NCBI GenBank assembly: GCA_002501855.1 | Contig: DAOM01000294.1 | Location: 1,282 to 7,770 of the forward strand | Reading direction: 5' to 3' | DNA from: Candidatus Nitrosopolaris nunavutensis | GTDB taxonomy: Archaea; Thermoproteota; Nitrososphaeria; Nitrososphaerales; Nitrososphaeraceae | DNA length: 6,489 nt | Shown: positions 1 to 5,116 of the stretch, one piece after another | Layout: each line of letters opens with the position of its first letter | How positions within the stretch are numbered: position 1 is the stretch's first letter | Made by a program: the position numbers and the translations under genes | The notes under the pieces: model-generated | Told to the model about the DNA's origin: nothing | Databases searched by the model: none | Seen by the model: only the letters and a program-made list of their open reading frames with translations

Positions 1-2
1 TT

Positions 3-962
3 ACCCCCGCTATGGATAAGTATAATGTTAAGGCCAGTAGAGGATGGATCAAGAAATTAATTATAAGGGTTTGTCAAAAACTAGGCGTCACAAGAGAATC
101 ATTAGGAATATTTGCTGGAGCTAGAGCGACTATGTATTTCGATGGTACTTGGAGCAATGTCCGATTTGATGCAATAGGGCATCTTGCGGAGAAAGGGACA
201 GATATTTTGTTTGTGGAGAAGATGCCTATAGCCGAAGTTCTTACTGAGTATGCGGATAAGTATGGCGTAGCTTTGGTAAACACGATAGGTAATTTGACAG
301 AATATGGTAAAGACTTGATGAGGGCAATAGAAGCATCAGGAGGACATGCCGCTATTTTGACTGACTATGAAGACTATGGACTCTTAATCGTTGCAAGTGT
401 GTTAAGAAGTGGAGTGGATATCCCACGAATAGGCATCGACGAGAAAACTCTAGAGTATTTTGGACTATCAAGGGATGAGTTATCAATAAGGTCTAAATGT
501 CATCTGAAAAACTATGACTTCCTAGACAAATTTGACGATGATGTTATAGACAAACAATTTGTGAGAACGAGAAGAGTAGAACTAGATGCAGTACTCACAG
601 CTGTTGGAAGCGAAAGATTCTGGGAATACATAATGCAAAAGCTGATTGAACTTTTTCCGAAAAGAGATTATAATCGTGCGATATCAATGCCAGCAAATGA
701 GATACTCTATCCAGAAACATTGCAAAAATTTCTCGTTTTCATTAATTCGTTCGTTGATGAAATCTTGAAGGATGAGCATAAGAAAATAGAAAATAGTCTC
801 TCCAATGTAAGAGGTGAGATGATTGATGTCAGAGCAAAAAGTAAGGAAATTGAAGAACAACTGCAAAGTTTAGTATCTAATAATGAAGATATGAAACTGA
901 TGATACCCAAGATAGAAGAACTATTCAAGGCATTGTCAAAAATAGAGAATACCAAGAAGTGA
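3..962 (+). CDS. Spo11/topoisomerase VI subunit A-like Toprim protein, 5' partial
   Basis: The frame is open to the left edge. The first ATG is at 12, but the true start is probably outside. Counting from that ATG (316 residues), residues 14-45 (IKKLIIRVCQKLGVTRESLGI, then a G-x-RA stretch) resemble the Spo11/TopoVIA segment that follows the catalytic tyrosine. Residues 64-150 look like a Toprim fold: strand ILFVEK with Glu69, LVNTIGNLTEYG at 89-99, and the acidic motif TDYEDYG at 117-123. RRVELDAV at 187-194 recalls the C-terminal part of TopoVIA. Residues 253-313 are charged and heptad-like, a likely coiled coil. Known for the family: Mg-dependent double-strand DNA cleavage through a tyrosine in an upstream winged-helix domain. 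That tyrosine is not visible here and would lie just left of the window. The role is inferred; a topo VI paralogue or a JetD-like nuclease subunit are alternatives. No subunit-B gene is in view. Confidence 0.72.
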   Translation, partial: TPAMDKYNVKASRGWIKKLIIRVCQKLGVTRESLGIFAGARATMYFDGTWSNVRFDAIGHLAEKGTDILFVEKMPIAEVLTEYADKYGVALVNTIGNLTEYGKDLMRAIEASGGHAAILTDYEDYGLLIVASVLRSGVDIPRIGIDEKTLEYFGLSRDELSIRSKCHLKNYDFLDKFDDDVIDKQFVRTRRVELDAVLTAVGSERFWEYIMQKLIELFPKRDYNRAISMPANEILYPETLQKFLVFINSFVDEILKDEHKKIENSLSNVRGEMIDVRAKSKEIEEQLQSLVSNNEDMKLMIPKIEELFKALSKIENTKK

Positions 963-1318
963 CGCCTAAAGGATGACTACATCAATTTAGCCGGTGGGTT
1001 GGACACAGCGATATCCCAGTAAAGAAAAAGCCCCCGTCCACACCAATATTTTCAAACCATACAAAAAGTGGTCTAAACTATCTTTTAGGCCATATCGAAA
1101 AACAGAAAACAAGAATTGCATAGTATTTTAAAGAGGAATTTGATCATCATTGTAATATGAGAATGGAGAATTCAGATATGATAATTCGATTATTGTTTGT
1201 ACTGCAAGTGAGACATAATCAGAGTAAAAGGTAAGTAATTGCTACTTGTTTGTAATTTGCGCTGTTACTAGGTTACTAGGGATCTTGACTATCTGCCATT
1301 ATCCAACTTCTTTTCGCT
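963..1318. other. Intergenic spacer without a supported gene
   Basis: This stretch separates the Toprim gene from the gene remnants. It holds no convincing coding frame; the best plus-strand piece, around 1132-1233, is about 34 codons and unrecognised. An imperfect inverted repeat (CCTAAAGGAT at 964-973 and ATCTTTTAGG at 1080-1089, nine of ten pairs) spans the first part. A tandem 8-mer GTTACTAG occurs twice near 1264-1279. On the minus strand a GGGGGC followed by TTTTTCTTT near 1023-1037 could end a minus-strand transcript, but no minus gene lies immediately before it. Confidence 0.5.
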
Positions 1319-1500
1319 TCAGTTAGATTTTTCCTTTGTTATGTTTTCATCAATATCTAGATGTGGAAAATTTGCTATGCCGGTAGTGTATCCTAATTCT
1401 TTCTGCAATTTCTGAATAACTGATGCATAATATACCATTTTGTCATCTTCACTTTTATTCTTTGCAATGGTATATCCTAGCCATGCCTTCTTTAGGCATA
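1319..1500 (-). pseudogene. C-terminal remnant of an unrecognised protein gene
   Basis: Read on the minus strand, the sequence encodes CLKKAWLGYTIAKNKSEDD, then KMVYYASVIQKLQKELGYTT and GIANFPHLDIDENITKEKSN, and ends at TGA (1319-1321). The amphipathic helical pattern, the Lys/Glu/Asp content and the FPHLD ending look like the tail of a real archaeal protein and unlike a chance frame. There is no start codon or promoter. The frame stays open to 1519 but, beyond about 1500, runs antisense to the methyltransferase remnant, so the homologous part probably ends near 1490-1500. I cannot name the family. The gene is 5'-truncated at the same point as its plus-strand neighbour. Confidence 0.5.
1483..1499. 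repeat. Hairpin at the junction of two truncated genes
   Basis: ATGCCT (1483-1488) pairs perfectly with AGGCAT (1494-1499) around the loop TCTTT. It lies exactly where the minus-strand remnant and the methyltransferase remnant lose their 5' parts. A small palindrome can help a deletion form, but this link is inference. Confidence 0.45.
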
Positions 1501-1501
1501 G

Positions 1502-1931
1502 GAATATATCGCTATAGATCTATCGCCAGATCAAATAGAAAATGCTAAAGAATTCGTTAAAGCGGCGATAGATACAAAAGAACATAATCCACTTAGCTTT
1601 ATTGTTTCTGATATTCAGTCGTTTCAAAATGAAAGAAAATACGATTTGGTCATATCGTCTGAAGTTCTTATGCACGTATTACCATCAGAAATTGAGAAAA
1701 TCATGATTAAAATTGTCGATATGTCAAACGAGCATATAATTAGTATTGATTGGTATGAAAAAAAAACCATGGAACGCAGCACCCCATAATTTTATTCACC
1801 AGTATGAGGAGATCTACAAAAATATGCCAACACTATCGAATGTTTATCGAATTCCTATAGTAAAGAAGGGATCTTGGTTTAGGTCATTAGACACAAAACA
1901 GTACCTGTTTCACGCTTGCAAAAAACATTAA
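1502..1931 (+). pseudogene. SAM-dependent methyltransferase, 5'-truncated and frameshifted
   Basis: Two adjoining frames make one protein. The first (1502-1789) starts after a TAG and reads EYIAIDLSPDQIENAKEFV, then FIVSDIQSFQNERKYDLVIS and SEVLMHVLPSEIEKI, up to SIDWYEKK. The second continues PWNAAPHNFIHQYEEIYKNM to YLFHACKKH and TAA at 1929-1931. Seen: the acidic residue after strand 2 (AIDLSP), and the YDLVISSEVLMHV motif typical of class I Rossmann methyltransferases. Missing: the N-terminal helix and the glycine-rich SAM-binding motif (E-x-G-x-G-x-G). The frames join if the nine-A run at 1758-1766 had eight A. The remaining part is about 142 residues against roughly 200 or more for the family. 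The substrate is unknown. The missing motif I argues that the gene is dead whatever the cause of the frameshift. A TTG at 1746 could in principle start the second frame alone, but that piece would not fold as an enzyme. Confidence 0.75.
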
Positions 1932-2078
1932 ATGCCAACCTCTGAAAGTGGGAGTGGGCGTCAGCCAAAGACCTTGTTTCTCACTCACAGCCCTATGATT
2001 ATTAGTATGGGGTATTCTCCATAAAGCCTTCACTGCTTTGATTCCTTTCACCGTATCATTTTGCATTAAATTGTAGTC

Positions 2079-2091
2079 TTGTGATTAGCAA
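2079..2091 (+). repeat. 13-mer repeat TTGTGATTAGCAA, copy 1
   Basis: The exact 13-mer recurs at 3817-3829 in the same orientation. Here it overlaps a dyad ATTAGC-AAT-GCTAAT; the second copy has the weaker ATTAGC-AAA-GCCAAT. It may be a regulator site or a remnant of a dispersed element. Confidence 0.35.
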
Positions 2092-2520
2092 TGCTAATTT
2101 AGCGTCATAAGTCCACTAATATTCTTTCTTACAAAGAATTGGCATATTGGATTTGATGATTTGTTTGTCCCTAACTAAATCCTATATACCATTCATAATA
2201 ATTCTTTGATATAGACAAAAGATGAATATCTGTCACTTCAATACATGAGCGAACGATTTAGACTGTAAAGTTTCTAATGAATATATTAGTGGTCCAATAT
2301 GTCGACTAATTCTCTTATATTTATAGCAGGCCTTGTGAAGGACCTCTAATATACCTTATGTCTATCTGTTGTGTCGTTATATTGAAGATTTGAGATAATG
2401 TGCCCGGATCTGTGATTCAGGATATTAGAATGGATCCTATTTTGCCAGTTTTTTTCTACGATTTAATTTATTTTTCTAAAGTACATAGGGCTGGGTACTT
2501 CCCGCACAGTTCGATCCTTC

Positions 2521-2600
2521 CGGTAACAGAGAGAAGCAGCTGAAAACAGATGGAAACACCACGGTAGCAAGTCGAGATATACGGGTAACAGATGGAAACA
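2521..2600. repeat. Direct-repeat cluster upstream of the HTH gene
   Basis: AACAGATGGAAACA occurs exactly twice (2545-2558 and 2587-2600), 42 bases apart. GGTAACAGA occurs twice (2522-2530 and 2584-2592). A related CGGTAGCA lies at 2562. The patch looks richer in G and C than its surroundings and ends about 40-60 bases before the HTH/coiled-coil gene. It resembles a set of protein-binding sites, perhaps for the HTH protein itself. The plus-strand frame through it (to TAA at 2638-2640) is short and unrecognised. Confidence 0.45.
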
Positions 2601-2628
2601 GGGAAAAAGCTATCAACGAGTGTGTGTA

Positions 2629-2639
2629 TTATTATGTAT
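2629..2639 (+). promoter_or_regulatory. Possible TATA box for the HTH gene
   Basis: TTATTATGTAT is centred about 26 bases before the ATG at 2659. That is the spacing expected if transcription starts at or next to the start codon (leaderless mRNA). The match to a TATA consensus is moderate. Confidence 0.35.
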
Positions 2640-2658
2640 AATGACGTCGTTATCAAAT

Positions 2659-3405
2659 ATGACTAGGGCCCAAAAAGAACAATACGTTATAGAACTTTAC
2701 AAACAGGATAAGACAAGCAGAGAAATTGCCGAACGAACACATATGTCGTTTCGTGACATAAGAGTCATAACCGACAAGGTCAAGGCAGAGGTAGAAAGAG
2801 AAGCAGGACATACTGATGAGGAGGAAATTGATGATAACGAACACAAGTCGAAACAATCACAAGCCTTCAAATTATTTTCAGAGGGTAAGACACCTGTACA
2901 AGTTGTAATAGCATTAGATATTCCTCCTGACGAGGTACATGCAATATATCGAGAATTTTGGGAACTCAAACGTATGCACAAATTAAATGTGGTATATGAA
3001 GAAAATAAACATTCCTTACCGTCACTTCTAAAGTTACACAAGATAGTGGAAGAACAACGGATCGGTGAACAAGAAATAATTAACGTGCTGAAACTTGCTA
3101 ACAATAACGAATTACCATATCTTCAAGATAAAGTTGAATACCTTAGTACCCAAATAAATAACTTGGAACTTGAAAAGGCCAAATGTACTAACGACGTACT
3201 AATCTTGACCAAAAGAATAGATGAATTAAGGGAAACTGTCAACGTGTACGAATCATCTTTGAGTGAGAAAAGGGAAGAGACAGCATTCTTGAATCAGGAA
3301 CAAAAGAGATTAGATAATCACATCACCAATAATAATGGTAATAAGAATGACGAAGGTATCGAAATTTTTTATGCCTCCGGTAGCTGGCACAATCTAACTT
3401 CTTAG
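2659..3405 (+). CDS. Double-HTH coiled-coil DNA-binding protein, thaumarchaeal type
   Basis: The protein has 248 residues from the ATG at 2659. I chose this start because MTRAQKEQYVIELYKQDKTS is the usual opening of such proteins and a TATA-like box lies about 26 bases before it. An ATG at 2641 and a GTG at 2620 are in frame alternatives. Residues 3-45 form a homeodomain-like HTH (IELYKQDKTSREIAERTHMS, then FRDIRVITDKV). An acidic linker follows (52-63). Residues 68-102 look like a second HTH (AFKLFSEGKTPVQVVIALDI). Residues 104-150 are helical, and 152-222 form a long coiled coil (YLQDKVEYLSTQINNLELEK). The tail is Asn-rich. I recall similar proteins as an expanded family in Nitrososphaera and Nitrosocosmicus, with no assigned function. 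A DNA-binding, oligomerising regulator or structural protein is the reasonable inference. The gene stands alone, and a direct-repeat cluster precedes it. Confidence 0.85.
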   Translation: MTRAQKEQYVIELYKQDKTSREIAERTHMSFRDIRVITDKVKAEVEREAGHTDEEEIDDNEHKSKQSQAFKLFSEGKTPVQVVIALDIPPDEVHAIYREFWELKRMHKLNVVYEENKHSLPSLLKLHKIVEEQRIGEQEIINVLKLANNNELPYLQDKVEYLSTQINNLELEKAKCTNDVLILTKRIDELRETVNVYESSLSEKREETAFLNQEQKRLDNHITNNNGNKNDEGIEIFYASGSWHNLTS

Positions 3406-4011
3406 AAAATGAAATAAGTTGAGAAAGACAAGTATTTCGTGAGCATTAACGCATTTAAAACTCGAGTGAAGGTATGAATGCAGTGAAGGTTCTATGGAGT
3501 ATAGGTAGGATTGTTTTTGATTATCATTTTTGAATTGAAGAATTATAACAGGAAAGATATTTGGATATAGGTCATTATCATGATTATAATTCATAAGAAA
3601 GTAATTCGGTGATAGTGTCTTCGTATGATTCCAGAATACACCCTTTAATTTCCTTCGCTGTTTTGCATTGAATTTCATTATATTATTCTATTCTTAAACA
3701 TCGGTCGCCTGTAGTTTAATCGACTTTTCCTCCTCAGCGTCATTTTAAAAATGAGTAGACTGACCGAATCAATAAGAAGGCAGCCCTATTGTAAAGAGTT
3801 TTCCAAAATTCACATGTTGTGATTAGCAAAGCCAATGTGGAGGCTCTTGTTTTTCATCGCACAAAGTACAACAACAATGGGAGTTATCCTGTCACCTACT
3901 TGTATATCAAATCGAGGAATTTTTTAAACCACAACAATCTCCAATTCCTCAATGCGAACCAGTATGGGTGAACGGAAAACTGATATCTACGACTCACCAT
4001 GAAAGAAGGTA
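3406..4011. other. Long spacer with repeats and weak small frames
   Basis: Six hundred bases without a supported gene. A minus-strand frame of 94 codons (3394-3678) is Phe/Leu/Asn/His-rich, unrecognised, and overlaps the end of the HTH gene. A plus-strand frame of 50 codons (GTG 3819 to TGA 3971) reads ISKANVEALVFHRTKY and onward and is also unrecognised. Other features are the palindrome TCATTTTAAAAATGA (3740-3754), the inverted repeat GAGGAATT / AATTCCTC (3914-3921 and 3943-3950), and TTTTTTAAA at 3920-3928, which could serve as a TATA box for the secreted-protein gene with a leader of roughly 60 bases. The 13-mer TTGTGATTAGCAA at 3817-3829 repeats one at 2079-2091. Confidence 0.45.
3817..3829 (+). 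repeat. 13-mer repeat TTGTGATTAGCAA, copy 2
   Basis: Second exact copy of the 13-mer at 2079-2091, about 180 bases before the secreted-protein gene. The similarity does not extend clearly on either side, apart from the half-conserved dyad partner (GCCAAT against GCTAAT). Confidence 0.35.
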
Positions 4012-4380
4012 ATGTTTCAACACACAAAGTCAATTGTGCCTAGTATCCTAACATTATTAGTGTTAGGGACAATAGGACCAGGCCTGGCTTCAGCCAGTAG
4101 CGATAGCGGAGTAATCCAAGAGACAGTACATACAGGCAGCCACACACTTGATAGTCAGATAAACGCTTTCTACAAATGCATCTCGGATACTCATAAAGAT
4201 CCTCCACCTTTATTCATAGTAGACCAATGTTTCAATGATAATGTGAACTCTAACTTTCAATTACCTTTGCCCTTTCCCTTCCATTTCCATCCCCATTCAG
4301 AGATAATTGTGAACCATCATTCGGAAATTATTAATGGATTTAGAATTCATACTAGCAATGGAATAACTCACTTACCTTGA
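4012..4380 (+). CDS. Small secreted His-rich protein of unknown function
   Basis: The protein has 122 residues. A signal peptide is clear: a short basic start with Lys6, a hydrophobic core IVPSILTLLVLGTIGPGLA (8-26) and a likely cleavage after ASA (26-28). The mature part, about 94 residues, has two cysteines (56 and 73, within FYKCISDTHKDPPPLFIVDQC) that could form a disulphide outside the cell. It also has a Pro/Phe/His stretch (PLPFPFHFHPH, 85-95) and a near repeat HSEIIVNH / HSEIING (95-109). The histidines (91, 93, 95, 102, 103) could bind metal, but this is inference. No membrane anchor follows. GAAGGT lies just before the ATG, too close for a good ribosome binding site. I do not recognise a named family. 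Confidence 0.72.
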   Translation: MFQHTKSIVPSILTLLVLGTIGPGLASASSDSGVIQETVHTGSHTLDSQINAFYKCISDTHKDPPPLFIVDQCFNDNVNSNFQLPLPFPFHFHPHSEIIVNHHSEIINGFRIHTSNGITHLP

Positions 4381-4387
4381 CAACGTG

Positions 4388-4403
4388 TTCTAGCTGTCTA
4401 GAA
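4388..4403. terminator. Hairpin just after the secreted-protein gene
   Basis: TTCTAG-CTGT-CTAGAA is a perfect six-base-pair stem with a four-base loop, eight bases after the TGA at 4378-4380. It has no T run behind it, so it may protect the mRNA end instead of stopping transcription. Confidence 0.3.
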
Positions 4404-4432
4404 GAGTCTGATATGGTAGTATGGGGTACTGG

Positions 4433-4443
4433 TAATTATCTTA
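4433..4443 (+). promoter_or_regulatory. Possible TATA box for the winged-helix gene
   Basis: TAATTATCTTA lies 16-26 bases before the ATG at 4459, so its upstream part is near the spacing expected for a leaderless archaeal transcript. The element match is moderate. Confidence 0.3.
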
Positions 4444-4458
4444 TTTGTAAGCAAATGT

Positions 4459-4692
4459 ATGGACAAACAAGTATTCGTACCATGTGAGAGAGAATTATTA
4501 TCAATCATAGAAACTCAGACGCTGACCTATGACCAGATAGTAAGAGAATCTCTTTACAATCCACAAACTATAGACAAGGTTCTACATGATTTAGAAAGGA
4601 AAGGCCAAGTTAAGAGAATTCAAATAAATCAGCCTTTGAACCATCTTTGGTATCGGTTAACTAAAATCTATATTGTATTCCAAATTAATTAG
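4459..4692 (+). CDS. Small winged-helix DNA-binding protein
   Basis: The protein has 77 residues and consists of one domain. Helix 1 is ERELLSIIET (10-19). The HTH is TYDQIVRESLYNPQTIDKVL (23-42). The recognition helix continues into LHDLERKGQVKRI (42-54), and the wing strand is HLWYRLTKIYI (62-72). This is the usual pattern of archaeal winged-helix regulators, in which the phrase DLERKGxVKR marks the end of the recognition helix. The binding target and any effector are unknown; no sensor domain is present. TAATTATCTTA at 4433-4443 is a fair TATA-like element at leaderless distance from the ATG at 4459. The gene follows the secreted-protein gene by 78 bases on the same strand, so the two could be linked, but the TATA element suggests its own promoter. 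Confidence 0.75.
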   Translation: MDKQVFVPCERELLSIIETQTLTYDQIVRESLYNPQTIDKVLHDLERKGQVKRIQINQPLNHLWYRLTKIYIVFQIN

Positions 4693-4701
4693 TTAATCTG
4701 C

Positions 4702-4857
4702 ATGTGTATGACCTATAATGATTCCCAAATATGTGAGACAAATTACTGTATCGAATCAAGTTTACGATATTCAATACTTCAAGATTATTATTGTATGCAC
4801 AAACTAGAGAGAGTCATTAAGAGATATCACTTAATGCTACACTTTCCTTCAAATTAA
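4702..4857 (+). CDS. Very weak candidate small Cys-containing protein
   Basis: A 51-codon frame starts at ATG 4702 (MCMTYNDSQICETNYCIESS) and ends at TAA 4855-4857. It has four cysteines but no recognisable motif and no clear ribosome binding site. Part of its end falls in an inverted repeat (4843-4873). It fits the gap between the winged-helix gene and the minus-strand genes, but chance is quite possible. Confidence 0.15.
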   Translation: MCMTYNDSQICETNYCIESSLRYSILQDYYCMHKLERVIKRYHLMLHFPSN

Positions 4858-4873
4858 AAGACAGTGAAGGAAA
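4843..4873. repeat. Nine-base-pair inverted repeat between convergent genes
   Basis: TTTCCTTCA (4843-4851) and TGAAGGAAA (4865-4873) are perfectly complementary across a 13-base loop. The repeat lies between the plus-strand winged-helix gene and the minus-strand zinc-ribbon gene, where transcripts converge. A role in ending transcripts is possible, but there is no T run directly after it on either strand. Confidence 0.35.
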
Positions 4874-4893
4874 TTCACTCATTATCCAGGCCA

Positions 4894-5029
4894 TTATTTT
4901 AAGCCCATTATTTCTAATATGTAGATTTTACCTTTGCAACCATTTACCGGGCATTTTTTCTCCCTTATCATTCTGAATTATTGAGGCAACTAGATAACAC
5001 GATTCGCATATTAAAAAATAAATGTTCAT
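4894..5029 (-). pseudogene. Small zinc-ribbon protein gene with a one-base frameshift
   Basis: From the ATG at 5027-5029 the minus strand reads MNIYFLICESCYLVASIIQN, then DKGEK. In that frame it soon hits TAA at 4928-4930 (33 residues). If the six-A run (T run at 4954-4959 on the plus strand) had five A, the frame would go on as CPVNGCKGKIYILEIMGLK and end at 4894-4896, giving 44 residues with two cysteine pairs (CESC and CPVNGC). That is the layout of a minimal zinc ribbon; ICESC near the start is common in small thaumarchaeal proteins. Each half is meaningful in its own frame, which supports a frameshift over chance. AGGAGGT lies 11 bases before the ATG. The gene follows the oxidoreductase by 88 bases on the same strand and may share its transcript. 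A sequencing error, a recent mutation or true recoding are all possible. Confidence 0.55.
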
Positions 5030-5040
5030 TTGTTTATCAT

Positions 5041-5047
5041 ACCTCCT
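5041..5047 (-). promoter_or_regulatory. Strong Shine-Dalgarno sequence of the zinc-ribbon gene
   Basis: AGGAGGT on the minus strand is a full anti-16S match, 11 bases before the ATG at 5027-5029. Another ATG (5038-5040) follows it directly and encodes only MINK before a TGA that overlaps the zinc-ribbon ATG, so a translational-coupling arrangement is conceivable. Confidence 0.5.
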
Positions 5048-5053
5048 ACAATT

Positions 5054-5070
5054 CCATTATGGTTTAATGG
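5054..5070 (-). terminator. Hairpin between the oxidoreductase and the zinc-ribbon gene
   Basis: CCATTA (5054-5059) and TAATGG (5065-5070) pair around a five-base loop, 47 bases after the oxidoreductase stop. There is no T run next to it, so it could be a processing or stability element within a two-gene transcript. Confidence 0.25.
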
Positions 5071-5116
5071 TATTGTTGTGCTACTGCCAATATCGTTGTG
5101 AAGGTTTGAATTGTGC

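Larger units (their letters stand above)
1932..2640. other. Long spacer with repeats and no supported gene
   Basis: Seven hundred bases without a convincing gene. A minus-strand frame of 59 codons (1887-2066, ATG at 2064-2066) reads MQNDTVKGIKAVKALWRIPH and then PTPTFRGWHL. It is unrecognised and its end is antisense to the methyltransferase. Part of it (2013-2051) is similar to 3466-3503 on the other strand. Also present are the hairpin ATTCTTT-CTTAC-AAAGAAT (2121-2139), an inverted repeat CCACTAATAT / ATATTAGTGG (2113-2122 and 2283-2292), a bulged hairpin AGGCCTT-GTG-AAGGACCT (2328-2345), a T-rich stretch at 2450-2475 and a direct-repeat cluster at 2521-2600. Confidence 0.5.

Noticed and set aside
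980..1050. Possible hairpin terminator after the Toprim gene (GGTGGGTTGGAC with GTCCACACC)
   Set aside because: Pairing needs gaps and a loop of about 37 bases, and no T run follows on the plus strand.
1887..2066. Minus-strand frame of 59 codons (MQNDTVKGIKAVKALW...)
   Set aside because: Its end is antisense to the methyltransferase remnant and no family is recognised. The part similar to 3466-3503 is reported as a repeat instead.
2508..2521. GTTCGATCC, tRNA T-loop-like
   Set aside because: The flanking bases do not pair as a T stem and no acceptor, D or anticodon arms were found around it.
2468..2656. Minus-strand frame of 62 codons
   Set aside because: It runs antisense through the direct-repeat cluster and the start of the HTH gene. 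The Cys/Tyr/Ser-rich sequence has no motif.
2697..3104. Minus-strand frame of 135 codons
   Set aside because: It lies entirely antisense to the well-supported HTH/coiled-coil gene and is rich in Ser and Cys, as expected for a shadow frame.
3394..3678. Minus-strand frame of 94 codons
   Set aside because: Composition is dominated by Phe, Leu, Asn and His as expected for AT-rich noncoding DNA. It has no recognisable domain, no well-placed promoter, and overlaps the end of the HTH gene.
3740..3754. Palindrome TCATTTTAAAAATGA
   Set aside because: It is a short AT-only core with no gene start at a suitable distance. Such palindromes are frequent by chance in AT-rich DNA.
3819..3971. Plus-strand frame of 50 codons from GTG
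   Set aside because: It looks mildly protein-like but has no motif and no clear start signal, and it contains an inverted repeat better explained as promoter or spacer sequence.
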